NCBI RefSeq assembly: GCF_023897065.1
Contig: NZ_JAMHIV010000016.1
Coordinates: 124,001 to 188,000, forward strand
Source of the DNA: Crossiella sp. SN42
Lineage (GTDB): Bacteria > Actinomycetota > Actinomycetes > Mycobacteriales > Pseudonocardiaceae
Direction: 5' to 3'
DNA: 64,000 nucleotides
The notes below the pieces were generated by a model, which saw only the letters and a list, made by a program, of their open reading frames with translations, did no database searches and was not told the DNA's origin. The position numbers and the translations under genes are program-made. Numbering within the stretch: the stretch's first letter is position 1; every line of letters starts with the position of its first letter. Shown here piece after piece: positions 1 through 9,956 of this stretch.

Positions 1-869
1 ACGCGCGGGCCGAGCACTTCCGGGCGAGCCTGCGCGGCCAGCGCTTCGGCGCGGTGCAGGTCAACGAGATCACCACCAGCCCGCACGTGATCCGGCGGGC
101 CCGCAGGGGCGGCGAGACCGGGTACGAGCTGTGCAAGACCACCCTGGTGGCTCAGGGCAACTGCGTGCTGAACCAGGACGGCAGGCGCACCGAGCTGGGT
201 CCTGGCGACATGGTGCTCTACGACAGCTCCCGGCCCTACGAGATGGTGATGCCGGAGGACGTGCGGCTGCTGGTGCTGCAGTACCCGCGCAAGCTGCTGG
301 CCACCACCGACGAGGAGGACCGGCTGCTGGCCACCCGGCTGCCCACCTCGGCCGGCCTCGGCCAGGTGGTCGCCCAGCTGCTCCGGCACGTGGTGTCCAC
401 AATGGACGAGACCGACGGCGCGACCGGGGTGCGGCTCACCGACAACCTCATCGACCTGCTCGGCGTGCTGCTCGGCGAGCACAGCGCGCCGAGGTCGATC
501 GAGCCCGACTCGGCGCGGCGCGCGCTGCTGCTGCGGGTGCTCTCCTTCGTGGAGGCCCGGCTGCACGATCCCGACCTGGACCCGGAGTCCATCGCCGCGG
601 CGCACCACGTCTCCACCAGGTACCTGCACAAGCTGTTCGAGGACCGGCCCGAGTCGCTGGCCGCCTACGTGCGGGCCCGGCGGCTGGAGCGCTGCCGCAG
701 CGACCTGCGGGACGTGGCCCAGGCCGGCCGTCCGGTCGCGGTGCTGGCGGCCGCCTGGGGCTTCCGGGACGCCGCGCACTTCAGCAAGGTGTTCAAGAAC
801 GCCTATGGTCTACCGCCGGGTGAGTACCGGCGCTCCTTCACGCAGCGCAGCCAGCAGCGCGTTCCTTAG
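1..869 (+). CDS. AraC family transcriptional regulator, 5' truncated by window edge
   Basis: The frame is already open at base 3, and residues before the first possible GTG (base 54) continue the same fold, so the true start lies outside the window. The N-terminal part resembles the AraC-binding-like cupin domain (GDMVLYDSSRPYE). The last ~90 residues form a double helix-turn-helix of the AraC/XylS type (ARLHDPDLDPESIAAAHHVS, then AAWGFRDAAHFSKVFKNAYG, then PPGEYR). It is a DNA-binding activator or repressor of unknown target. No target gene can be assigned because the upstream neighbour is missing. Confidence 0.9.
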   Translation, partial: ARAEHFRASLRGQRFGAVQVNEITTSPHVIRRARRGGETGYELCKTTLVAQGNCVLNQDGRRTELGPGDMVLYDSSRPYEMVMPEDVRLLVLQYPRKLLATTDEEDRLLATRLPTSAGLGQVVAQLLRHVVSTMDETDGATGVRLTDNLIDLLGVLLGEHSAPRSIEPDSARRALLLRVLSFVEARLHDPDLDPESIAAAHHVSTRYLHKLFEDRPESLAAYVRARRLERCRSDLRDVAQAGRPVAVLAAAWGFRDAAHFSKVFKNAYGLPPGEYRRSFTQRSQQRVP

Positions 870-1032
870 CCCCACGCGGGTGGTTCGGCCGACGCGGACC
901 GGTGTTTCCGGCGCACAGGTCTACCCCGGACGGCGCAACAGCCCGGAAGATCACTCGGCGCGGGGCTCGTCCAACGCCGTACGGGCCCCGTCGTCCGCCG
1001 ACGAGCAGATCCTGTGACGGGGAGGTCCTGCC

Positions 1033-1269
1033 GTGCACCGCAGTTGGTTCCGAACGAAGCTGGCCGAGAAGAAGACCGAGGTGACCACCAAGGTCAAGAG
1101 CAATGTGACCGCGCGGGCGAAGGCGTTGATCCCGCAGCGGCTCACCGAGTCCGCACCACGCGACAACTGCATGGTCTGCGGCAAGAAGCTCAAGCCGCAT
1201 TCCGTGGCCAACGGCGACGGCCGGGTGTGCTCGCCCGCCTGCGCGCACGCGTGGGTCAAGGGGCTCTAA
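1033..1269 (+). CDS. small zinc-ribbon-like protein (78 aa)
   Basis: A GTG start follows a strong GGGGAGG Shine-Dalgarno about 8 nt upstream. The basic N-terminus is followed by CMVCGKKL and CSPACAHAW, a CxxC...CxxxC pattern typical of a single treble-clef or zinc-ribbon. The compact size, good ribosome binding site and a terminator directly after the stop support a real gene. Function unknown; no membrane segment or signal peptide is visible. Confidence 0.7.
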   Translation: MHRSWFRTKLAEKKTEVTTKVKSNVTARAKALIPQRLTESAPRDNCMVCGKKLKPHSVANGDGRVCSPACAHAWVKGL

Positions 1270-1282
1270 CCGAAACGTGGGC

Positions 1283-1314
1283 GGGCCGGTCCAGCCCCTC
1301 CGCTGGACCGGCCC
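1283..1314. terminator. hairpin terminator between convergent genes
   Basis: A perfect 13-bp stem (GGGCCGGTCCAGC and its complement) with a 6-nt loop lies between the small zinc-ribbon gene and the convergent P450 gene, followed by GTTCTTCCCC on the plus strand. It probably terminates both. Confidence 0.75.
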
Positions 1315-1345
1315 GTTCTTCCCCCTCGACCAGCTCGTCCCCGCC

Positions 1346-2560
<1,215 letters not shown>

Positions 2561-2587
2561 GACACACTCCCCCAGATCCTGGCCCAG

Positions 2588-2622
2588 ACTCTACGGCTGT
2601 AGAGGCTCTACAGCCGTAGAGT
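2588..2622. promoter_or_regulatory. double palindromic operator in the P450/tetR divergent promoter
   Basis: A perfect 17-bp inverted repeat has a single-base spacer. Each arm itself contains CTCTAC-N4-GTAGAG, so the site reads as two abutting TetR-type palindromes. It sits 27 bp from the P450 start and 31 bp from the tetR ATG, the expected place for an autoregulated TetR operator. Confidence 0.8.
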
Positions 2623-2652
2623 ACACGGAACGACGCCGAGGTGCGACCGAGC

Positions 2653-3228
2653 ATGAGCAACGAGCAGCCCACCCGCCGCGAAGCGATCGCCGACGCGGCC
2701 ATCGAGGTGCTCGCCGAGGCGGGCTCCCGCGGCCTGACCCACCGCGCGGTGGACGCCAAGGCCGACCTGGCCGCCGGCTCCACCTCGTACTACTTCCGCA
2801 CCCGCCTCGCCCTGCTGGAGGCCGTGCAGGCCAGGGTGAACGAGCGCCAGCTGGCCGTGATGACCGCGGTGGCCGAAGCCCAGCCCCGCACCCCGCTGGA
2901 ACTGGCCCAGATGATCAGCTCACACATGCGCGCGGTGCAGGCCGACCCGACCCTGACCATCGCCACCATGGAACTGACCCTGGAGGCCGTCCGGCGCCCG
3001 GAACTGCGCCCGGGCGTCGCGGCGGCCAGAAGCCGGTTCGCGGACTGGCAGAAGCGGATGCTGCGCGCTATCGGCGGCGAGCCCTCGGAGGACCTGGCCC
3101 AGCTGCTGGCCAGCCTGGGCACCGGGATGATGGTCGAGCTGCTCAGCCTGGGCGAGGCGGTGCCCCCAGAGTTCTTCGACCCGGAGGTCCAGGCCCGCAA
3201 CTTCCAGCGCCTGCTCGGCAACTACTGA
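2653..3228 (+). CDS. TetR family transcriptional repressor
   Basis: The N-terminal helix-turn-helix is recognisable (REAIADAAIEVLAEAGSRGLTHRAVDAKA, with STSYYFRTR as the recognition-helix end). A helical ligand-binding domain follows. ATG at 2653 is preferred over the in-frame GTG at 2641 because it starts just before the usual TetR N-terminus. It most likely represses itself and the divergent P450 through the palindrome at 2588-2622. The YYF signature and 191-residue length fit the family. Ligand unknown. Confidence 0.9.
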   Translation: MSNEQPTRREAIADAAIEVLAEAGSRGLTHRAVDAKADLAAGSTSYYFRTRLALLEAVQARVNERQLAVMTAVAEAQPRTPLELAQMISSHMRAVQADPTLTIATMELTLEAVRRPELRPGVAAARSRFADWQKRMLRAIGGEPSEDLAQLLASLGTGMMVELLSLGEAVPPEFFDPEVQARNFQRLLGNY

Positions 3229-3322
3229 CCCAGGCCCGCCGAGCCCCGTCGCCCAGACTGTGCGGCCCCGCCGGTCCCATCCCGGCCACCGCGGCGGCAT
3301 TGGCGCACAAACACCAAAAAGA

Positions 3323-3359
3323 ATCCGGCCCCCAGGGCTTAAAACCCTGGGGGCCGGAT
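3323..3359 (-). terminator. Rho-independent terminator downstream of tRNA-fMet
   Basis: A 15-bp perfect stem with a 7-nt loop is followed on the minus strand by TTCTTTTT. It lies immediately after the tRNA 3' end. Confidence 0.85.
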
Positions 3360-3363
3360 CTAG

Positions 3364-3437
3364 TAGCGGGGACAGGATTTGAACCTGTGACCTCTGGGTT
3401 ATGAGCCCAGCGAGCTACCGAGCTGCTCCACCCCGCG
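3364..3437 (-). tRNA. initiator tRNA-fMet (CAT)
   Basis: Read on the minus strand, the 74-nt gene folds as a full cloverleaf with anticodon CAT. Initiator identity is shown by the unpaired C1/U72 end and three consecutive G-C pairs in the anticodon stem (GGG-CTCATAA-CCC). The T-loop is GTTCAAATC. The 3' CCA is not encoded (TACTAG follows). Confidence 0.95.
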
Positions 3438-3480
3438 CCGTCTTGCTTTTTTGTTTCCGTCGTTCTTGCTGACAGGAACT

Positions 3481-3509
3481 ACTTTACACCCACGTCCATG
3501 CATTTCCAA
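3481..3509 (-). promoter_or_regulatory. putative promoter of tRNA-fMet
   Basis: On the minus strand, TTGGAA is separated by exactly 17 bp from TAAAGT, ending about 44 bp before the tRNA 5' end. Spacing and position fit a housekeeping promoter. Confidence 0.55.
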
Positions 3510-3619
3510 ATCGGGGGGTAAAACCGCCCCTGACCTGCTGGAACTTCCCCCAGCCTACCCGCCCCCGGGCGACCGCCGGAGATCGTCGCCCGGCCCCTCC
3601 ACCCCCAGAAAAAGCGGAA

Positions 3620-3639
3620 AGGCCCGGCGAACCGGGCCT
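3620..3639 (-). terminator. terminator of the UPF0182 gene with UUCG loop
   Basis: On the minus strand an 8-bp stem AGGCCCGG closes on a TTCG tetraloop and is followed by TTTCCGCTTTTTC, about 80 bp after the UPF0182 stop codon. Confidence 0.7.
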
Positions 3640-3718
3640 GACCACGACATTCAGCTGACGGAAGGTGCGGGGCGAATCACCTGGAGACCCAGAAATGTGA
3701 CCCACCCCGCACTCCCAA

Positions 3719-6667
3719 TCATCCGCCCGGCGTCGAAGTGGGCGGTGTAGAGGTGCCCGTGCTGGGCGGCGGCGCCTGGCGGGCCTGGTCGAAACGCTTG
3801 GACGCCTCGTCCAGTTCCTTGAGCGCCTGACCCTGGGTCGCGTAGTCCCCGTCGGCCTGTGCCTTCTTGTACTTGGCCCAGGCGGTGCCCATCTCGTTGG
3901 CCGCCTTCTGGGCCGCCTCGCTCAGGCTGCCCGTGTTCGGGTTGGGCGGCGGCTGTCCCGGCGTGGTGGTGCCACCACCGGGCTGGCCGGGGTTCGTCGT
4001 GTTCGAACCCGCGCCCGCGCCGAACACCTGGTCCAGCGCCTCGGACAGGGTCGCCTTGAAGCCGACCCGGTTGCCGAAGCTGACCAGCACCCGGGCCAGC
4101 TGCGGGAAGGCGTTCTGGTCCTTGCGCTGGATGTAGATCGGCTCCACGTACAGCAGCCCGCCGGCCACCGGCAGCGTGATCAGGTTGCCGTTGACCGCGC
4201 TGGCGTTCGGGTTGTTGAACAGCGTCCGGTTCTCCGTCACCTCAGGGGTGGAGAAGAACCTGTTCTGCACCTGGCCCGGACCCTCGGTCTGGGTGTTGGT
4301 CGGCAGTCTGAGCACGTTGAGCTGGCCGTAGGTGTCCGGATCGGAGGACGCGCTCACCCAGGCGGCCAGGAACTCCCGTTTCAGACCGGTCAACGCGCTG
4401 GTCAGCTGGAAGGTCGGCTTGGTCTGGCCGTTGAGCTGGGCCACCACGTAGTACGGGGGCAGCTTGCCCTCGCGGTTGCCGGTGGCGGTGGAGGTGCCCA
4501 CCGACTCGTCGGTCGGGTCGTCCGGCACGTCCCAGAACTCGTTCTGGTTGAAGAAGATGCCGGGCTGGTCGACGTGGTAGCGGGCGAGCAGGCTGCGCTG
4601 GACCTTGAACAGGTCCTCCGGGTACCGGAAGTGCTCCCGCAGCGAGGGCTTGACCTCGTTGTTGCCCTTCACCAGGCCGGGGAAGACGCCCCGCCAGGCC
4701 TTGAGCACCGGGTCCTGCTCGTCCACCGCGTACAGGGTCACCGTGCCGTCGTAGGCGTCCACGGTGGCCTTGACCGAGTTGCGGATGTAGTTGATCTGCG
4801 TGTTGGGCAGCCGGGGCTGACCGGGCAGCGAGTCCTGCACCGTCTCGCCGAGCGACATGCGCTGGGCGTACGGGTAGTTCTGCAGCGTGGTGTAGCCGTC
4901 GACGATCCACTGGATCCGGCCGTCCACCACCGCGGGGTACGGGTCGGCGTCCACGGTCAGCCACGGCGCGGCCTTCATCACCCGGTCCCGCGGGTTGCGG
5001 TTGTAGATGATCTTGGAGTCGTCGCCGATGGCGCTGGAGAACAGGATGTTGCGTTCACCCTCGTTGGCCGCGAAGGCCAGGCGGTTGAACCAGTTCCCGA
5101 TCGGCACCCCACCCTTGCCGGTGTAGGTGTACTTGCTGGAGTCGGTGTCGTACTCCTGCGGCTGCCCACCCGCGGCGCCGACGATCGCGTAGTTGGTGAT
5201 CTTCTCGCCGAAGTAGATCCGCGGCTGCTCCACGTTGAAGATGCTCTTCGAGGACAGGTCGCTGACCTGGTAGTTCGGGTAGCCGCCCTGGCCGCTGCCG
5301 TCCTCGATCGCGGAGTTCACCGTGTTCGCCGGGGCCGCGACGAAGCCGTCGCCGTGGGTGTAGGTGAGGTGGGCGTTGAGCCAGTCACGCTGGTTCTCGG
5401 CCAGCCCCTGCGAGTTCAGCTCGCGGACCGCGACGATGTAGTCCTGGATCTTGCCGTTGATCGTGTAGCGGTCGATGTCCAGCTTGTCGCCGAAGGCGTA
5501 GAAGTTCTTCCGCTGCTGCTGCTGGGTGAACGTCGGCGCGAGCACGTTCGGGTCCAGCAGGCGGATGTTCGGGATGGTGCCCTTGTCCGCCTTGACCTCG
5601 GCCTGCGAGGACTCGGACTTGCCGGGGTAGTCGGTGTACTTGACCTTCTCCGGAGTCAGCCCGTACGCCTGTCTGGTCGCGGCGATGTTCCGCTCGATCG
5701 ACTGGGACTCCCTGGCGATCGGGTTCGGCCGCACCGAGAACTGCTCGAGCAGCAGCGGCCAGGCCGCGCCCAGCAGCACGCTGGAGAGCACCATCAGCAC
5801 CGCGGCGATCACCGGGATCTGCAGGTTGCGCACGAACGCGCCGACGAAGAAGGCCACCGCGCAGATCACCGCGATGATGGTCAGGATCAGCTTCGCCGGC
5901 ATCACCGCGTGCAGATCGGTGTAGGTGGCGCCGTTGAACTGGTCCTTGCGGGTGCTCAGCAGCAGCCCGAACCGGTCCAGGTAGTAGGAGACGCCGTAGA
6001 GCAGCACGAACACCCCGGCCAGCACGGCCAGCTGGACGCGCGCGGGGACGGAGAGCTGCCCGCCGCGGCCGGCCAGCCGGATGCCGCCGAAGATGTAGTG
6101 CGCGATCAGCCCGACGAAGAACGCGCCGGCCACCGCGACGAACGCCCAGGAGACCAGCCACTCGTAGAAGGGCAGGCGGAAGGCGTAGAAGCTGATGTCG
6201 TGGCCGAACTCCGGGTCGGTGACACCGAAGGACGAGGAGTTCAGGAAGAGCTGGACGCGTTCCCACTCGCTCTGCGCCGCGGTGCCCGAGACCAGGCCGA
6301 CCGCGATGGGAATGCCCCACCCGACGATCCGCACCCGGGAGAGCACCGCGGTGCGGTAGCGGGAGACGGGGTCGTCCGGACCGGCCACCGGCACGAACAC
6401 CGGCCGGCTTCGGTAGGCGATGAACAGGCTCAGCCCGACCGCGCCACCGATCAGCACGGCGACCGAGACGAACAGCACGATCCGGGTGAACAGCACGGTG
6501 GTGAACACCGAACGGAAGCCGACCTCGCCGAACCACAGCCAGTCGACATAGGTGCCGAGCAGCTGGGAGGCCAAGAGGAAGGCGCCGAGGACTACCGCGC
6601 CGACGATGAGCAGAATCCGACTACGTCGGGATAGCTTCGGCATCCCGACCGGGGGCCGCATGGCCAC
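3719..6667 (-). CDS. UPF0182 family membrane protein
   Basis: The 982-residue length and architecture match the UPF0182/COG1615 family (M. tuberculosis Rv3193c type): about seven hydrophobic segments in the first ~330 residues (for example ILLIVGAVVLGAFLLAS), then a large extracytoplasmic domain, then a low-complexity Gly/Pro/Thr tail. The GTG at 6667 is favoured over ATG 6661 because GGAG lies 9 nt upstream of it. The function of the family is not established. It opens a block of genes conserved across actinobacteria and is divergent from a PPA1309-type gene. Confidence 0.93.
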   Translation of the reverse strand: MAMRPPVGMPKLSRRSRILLIVGAVVLGAFLLASQLLGTYVDWLWFGEVGFRSVFTTVLFTRIVLFVSVAVLIGGAVGLSLFIAYRSRPVFVPVAGPDDPVSRYRTAVLSRVRIVGWGIPIAVGLVSGTAAQSEWERVQLFLNSSSFGVTDPEFGHDISFYAFRLPFYEWLVSWAFVAVAGAFFVGLIAHYIFGGIRLAGRGGQLSVPARVQLAVLAGVFVLLYGVSYYLDRFGLLLSTRKDQFNGATYTDLHAVMPAKLILTIIAVICAVAFFVGAFVRNLQIPVIAAVLMVLSSVLLGAAWPLLLEQFSVRPNPIARESQSIERNIAATRQAYGLTPEKVKYTDYPGKSESSQAEVKADKGTIPNIRLLDPNVLAPTFTQQQQRKNFYAFGDKLDIDRYTINGKIQDYIVAVRELNSQGLAENQRDWLNAHLTYTHGDGFVAAPANTVNSAIEDGSGQGGYPNYQVSDLSSKSIFNVEQPRIYFGEKITNYAIVGAAGGQPQEYDTDSSKYTYTGKGGVPIGNWFNRLAFAANEGERNILFSSAIGDDSKIIYNRNPRDRVMKAAPWLTVDADPYPAVVDGRIQWIVDGYTTLQNYPYAQRMSLGETVQDSLPGQPRLPNTQINYIRNSVKATVDAYDGTVTLYAVDEQDPVLKAWRGVFPGLVKGNNEVKPSLREHFRYPEDLFKVQRSLLARYHVDQPGIFFNQNEFWDVPDDPTDESVGTSTATGNREGKLPPYYVVAQLNGQTKPTFQLTSALTGLKREFLAAWVSASSDPDTYGQLNVLRLPTNTQTEGPGQVQNRFFSTPEVTENRTLFNNPNASAVNGNLITLPVAGGLLYVEPIYIQRKDQNAFPQLARVLVSFGNRVGFKATLSEALDQVFGAGAGSNTTNPGQPGGGTTTPGQPPPNPNTGSLSEAAQKAANEMGTAWAKYKKAQADGDYATQGQALKELDEASKRFDQARQAPPPSTGTSTPPTSTPGG

Positions 6668-6833
6668 GTGAGCACGCTCCTGGGTTGCGGTCGATCAGTT
6701 TTCAGCGGTCTGGGCCGGATGTCGTCCAGGCCCGAGAGCACGGCTGAGCAACGGACAGGCATCGTCCCGTATGTCCAACTCTACGGACGGCCGTTTGGGT
6801 TCCTGACTCGCCTCGTGTTATCGAAGTGCGACG

Positions 6834-7376
6834 ATGTGCGCCGTGTCTTCCGCACCCGACTTCACCGCCGCCCTGCCCGCAGCCGCACGAGAGGTGGACG
6901 ACTTCGTCGCGACCGGTGGCTGGGACCAGCCGCCGCAGCTGTTCGCGCTGGTCCCGACGGCCGCGCTGCTGGAACAGGAACCCGAGCTGGCGGACAGCCT
7001 GGACCCCGACGCCATGCTCACCCCGATCGCGCAGGAGAGCCTGCCCGACGGTGACCTGGGCACCGCGCTGGCCCGGATCGTGTGGCCGGCCGCGGTGCAG
7101 GGCTGTGTGGTGACCCAGGAGATCGTGGTGCTGCCGCCGGAAGCGGAGGACCAGCTCAACGGTGCGGGGACCGACCCGGAGGAGGCCGCGCGGATCGCCG
7201 CCGAGCACCCGGACCGCAGGGAGGCCCGGCTGGTGGCCGCGGTGCTGCGGGACGGCACCGGCGCCTGCGTGCTGCGGGTGCGCAAGGCCCCGGACGGTCC
7301 TGGCGACGAGCTGGTCGAGCAGCCCGACCTGGCGCCGAACCTGCTGGCCGCGCTGCGGCAGACCTTCCAGGACTGA
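6834..7376 (+). CDS. PPA1309 family protein
   Basis: A 180-residue soluble acidic protein of the actinobacterial PPA1309 family, recognised by ARIVWPAAVQGCVVTQEIVVLPP and the DREARLVAAVLRDG segment. The family is almost always found next to UPF0182 and the PDZ/Lon protease gene, as here. Function unknown. The short ATG-TGC start leaves the divergent upstream region (6668-6833) as promoter space. No catalytic motif or membrane segment is seen. Confidence 0.85.
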   Translation: MCAVSSAPDFTAALPAAAREVDDFVATGGWDQPPQLFALVPTAALLEQEPELADSLDPDAMLTPIAQESLPDGDLGTALARIVWPAAVQGCVVTQEIVVLPPEAEDQLNGAGTDPEEAARIAAEHPDRREARLVAAVLRDGTGACVLRVRKAPDGPGDELVEQPDLAPNLLAALRQTFQD

Positions 7377-7380
7377 GCCG

Positions 7381-7423
7381 CGGCACACCGGCCGGGTTCG
7401 CCGAGGACCCGGCCGGTGTGCCG
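7381..7423. terminator. bidirectional terminator between convergent genes
   Basis: A perfect 17-bp stem with a 9-nt loop lies 4 bp after the PPA1309 stop and 10 bp before the end of the convergent protease gene. It has no long T tract but is well placed to separate the two transcripts. Confidence 0.75.
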
Positions 7424-7433
7424 GCGTGTCCGC

Positions 7434-8456
7434 TCAGCAGGCGGGCGTGGGCTGGTTGCTCCGCAGCGCCTCCAGCGCGTTCACCGCCTGCTCCAGCGTG
7501 CCGACCTTGATCAGCTTGAGCCCCTCGGGGGCGCGCTGCCTGGCCTCGGCGCAGTTGCCCTCCGGCACCAGGAACACCGAAGCGCCCTGGTTGCGGGCGG
7601 CGATCATCTTGAACGGGATGCCGCCGATCGCGCCCACCTTGCCGTCGGCGTCGATCTCGCCGGTGCCCGCGACGGACTGGCCGCCGTTGATCTCACCGGG
7701 GGTCAGCTTGTCCACGATGGACAGCGCGAACATCAGCCCGGCCGAGGGGCCGCCCACGTCCTTGAGCGCGATCTTGATCTGGAAGGGCACGTCCGGCCGC
7801 TCCGCCGAGGTCACGCCGAGCACGCCCTGCGGCCGGTCCTCGGCCTTGCCCAGGGTCACCCGGGCGGTCTTCTCCGGGTCGGTGTTGTGCTGGTAGCGAA
7901 CGTCGACCTGCTCGCCGGGCTTGCTGCCCTCCAGCGCGGCGCGCACCTCGGCCGCGGTGGCCACCGGCTTGCCGTTGACCGCGATGATCCGGTCGCCCGG
8001 CTCCACGATGCCCTTGAGCGCGCTGTTGTCCTCGATCTTCATCGCGAGCACCTTGACCGGGTACTTCAGGTACCGCAGCGCGGCGATCTCGGCGCTGGTC
8101 TGGGAGTCCTGGAAGGCCTTGGTGTTCTCCTGGTCGATCTGCTGCTTGGTCTTCTCCGGCGGGAACAGCTCCTCGCGCGGGGCCAGCGCGTAGTCCCCGG
8201 AGAGCCACAGGCCGAAGGCGCTGAGCAAGGTCATGCCGTCGTTGAGCGAGACCGTGGTCATGGACAGCTTGCCGCCGGTCGGGAAGGTGTTCTCACCGCC
8301 GATCTCGACCACCTGGGTGTCGTTGACCTTGCCGAGGGTGTCGTAGACCGGGCCGGGGCCGAGTGCGACATACGGCACCGGCAGCAGGGCGCCGAGCAGG
8401 CCGAGCACCAGCACGAGCACGGAACTGAAAAGCAGCGTCCAGGTACGGCGGGTCAC
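7434..8456 (-). CDS. YlbL-type membrane-anchored PDZ/Lon-like serine protease
   Basis: The protein has one N-terminal membrane segment (TLLFSSVLVLVLGLLGALL), a central PDZ domain (IVEPGDRIIAVNGKPV) and a C-terminal Lon-type S16 protease domain. The catalytic Ser is in GGPSAGLMFALS and the Lys in GGIPFKMIAAR. Family members are extracytoplasmic, ATP-independent proteases. GTG at 8456 (MTRRTWTLL) places the membrane segment at the usual distance from the N-terminus; the frame stays open to 8504, so a longer form is possible. It is divergent from the DUF2342 metalloprotease gene, a conserved arrangement. Confidence 0.92.
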   Translation of the reverse strand: MTRRTWTLLFSSVLVLVLGLLGALLPVPYVALGPGPVYDTLGKVNDTQVVEIGGENTFPTGGKLSMTTVSLNDGMTLLSAFGLWLSGDYALAPREELFPPEKTKQQIDQENTKAFQDSQTSAEIAALRYLKYPVKVLAMKIEDNSALKGIVEPGDRIIAVNGKPVATAAEVRAALEGSKPGEQVDVRYQHNTDPEKTARVTLGKAEDRPQGVLGVTSAERPDVPFQIKIALKDVGGPSAGLMFALSIVDKLTPGEINGGQSVAGTGEIDADGKVGAIGGIPFKMIAARNQGASVFLVPEGNCAEARQRAPEGLKLIKVGTLEQAVNALEALRSNQPTPAC

Positions 8457-8524
8457 GACCACACAGCGTACGGGGCGGGCGACGCCACCGGGTGCACCCA
8501 CCACGGTCCGCGTACCGTGGAGGC

Positions 8525-9949
8525 ATGACGGACCAGCCGTTCGGCTTCAGCGCACCGGACCCGGACGAGGGCGACGGCCGCAAGCGCTCCGAGGGAGCGG
8601 GCGGCCAGCAGAACCCCTTCGGTTTCGGCCTTCCCGGGATGCCACCCGGGGGCATTCCCGGTCTGCCGGGCATGCCGCCAGGCGGCAGCCTCGACATGGG
8701 CGCGCTCGGCCAGATGCTCAGCCAGCTCGGTCAGATGCTCAGCCAGTCGGCTGGGCAGTCCGGACCGGTCAACTACGACGTGGCCAAACAGATCGCCGTG
8801 CAGCAGCTCATCGACAGCGGCGGCAACCTCAACCCCAGCGGCCAGCAGGACACCGCGGTCGCCGACGCGGTGCGCCTGGCCGAGCTGTGGCTCGACCCGG
8901 CGACCGCGCTGCCGGTCGGCGCGCGCAGCACGCAGAGCTGGTCGGCGATGACCTGGGTCGAGCAGACCCTGCCCGCCTGGCAAAGGCTGTGCGACCCGGT
9001 GGCGCAGCGTGTCTCCGGCGCCTGGGTGGACGCCCTGCCGGACGAGGCGCGGCAGGCCGCTGGCCCGCTGCTGTCCATGGTCGGGCAGATGGGCGGGCTC
9101 GCCTTCGGCTCCCAGCTCGGCAACGCACTGGCCCAGCTCGGCGCGGAGGTGCTGACCTCCACCGAGGTCGGCCTGCCGCTCGGCCCGGAGGGCGTGGCCG
9201 CCCTGGTGCCGGCGAACGTGGAGAAGTTCACCGAGGGCCTGGGCCGCCCGGCCAGCGAGGTGCTGGTGTTCCTGGCTGCTCGCGAGGCCGCGCACCAGCG
9301 GCTGTTCGCGCACGTGCCGTGGCTGCGGCAGCGGCTGATGGCCACGGTCGAGGAGTTCGCCAGCGGCATCAAGGTCGACGTGGCCGCCCTGGAGAACCTC
9401 GCCGGCCAGATCGACCCCAGCAACCCCGCCGCCCTGGAAGAGGCGATGGGCTCCGGCGTCCTCAACCCGGAGCACTCCCCAGAACAGAAGGCGGCGCTGG
9501 CTCGCCTGGAGACCATGCTGGCCCTGGTCGAGGGCTGGGTGGACGTGGTGGTCGGCGACGCGGTCGGCGACCGTCTCCCCGGCGCCGACGCCCTCCGCGA
9601 GACCCTGCGCCGCCGACGCGCCAGCGGCGGCCCGGCGGAACAGACCTTCGCCACCCTGGTCGGCCTGGAGCTCCGCCCGCGCCGCCTGCGCGCCGCGGCG
9701 GCACTGTGGCGGGTGATGACCGACCAGCACGGCATCACCGGCCGCGACTCGGTCTGGGAACACCCGGACCTGATCCCCACCGCCGAGGACCTGGACGACC
9801 CGCTGGGCTTCGCCGAACGCTGGGGCCAGGACAACGCGGACCTGGACGACCCGATCGCGGCGATCCAGCGCGCCGAGGAGGCGGAACGCCGCGAGCAGGG
9901 CAAGGACGAGAAGGACAAGGGCGGCGACGAAGGTCCGGCCCGCGACTGA
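8525..9949 (+). CDS. DUF2342 (TIGR03624-type) zinc-dependent metalloprotease family protein
   Basis: A 474-residue protein of the DUF2342 family, sometimes labelled F420-biosynthesis-associated. After a disordered Gly/Pro/Met N-terminus and the repeated LGQMLSQ segments, the conserved core contains FLAAREAAHQRLF, a HExxH-like putative zinc site, and HPDLIPTAEDLDDP near the end. ATG 8525 follows GTGGAGG. The last ~25 residues are charged (EKDKGGDE) and look unstructured. The physiological substrate is unknown. It belongs to the conserved block beginning with UPF0182. Confidence 0.85.
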   Translation: MTDQPFGFSAPDPDEGDGRKRSEGAGGQQNPFGFGLPGMPPGGIPGLPGMPPGGSLDMGALGQMLSQLGQMLSQSAGQSGPVNYDVAKQIAVQQLIDSGGNLNPSGQQDTAVADAVRLAELWLDPATALPVGARSTQSWSAMTWVEQTLPAWQRLCDPVAQRVSGAWVDALPDEARQAAGPLLSMVGQMGGLAFGSQLGNALAQLGAEVLTSTEVGLPLGPEGVAALVPANVEKFTEGLGRPASEVLVFLAAREAAHQRLFAHVPWLRQRLMATVEEFASGIKVDVAALENLAGQIDPSNPAALEEAMGSGVLNPEHSPEQKAALARLETMLALVEGWVDVVVGDAVGDRLPGADALRETLRRRRASGGPAEQTFATLVGLELRPRRLRAAAALWRVMTDQHGITGRDSVWEHPDLIPTAEDLDDPLGFAERWGQDNADLDDPIAAIQRAEEAERREQGKDEKDKGGDEGPARD

Positions 9950-9956
9950 CGAAGGT

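Noticed and set aside
4574..6634. 686-codon plus-strand ORF
   Set aside because: It is the His/Val/Arg-rich antisense shadow of the UPF0182 gene, whose membrane protein sequence is clearly recognisable.
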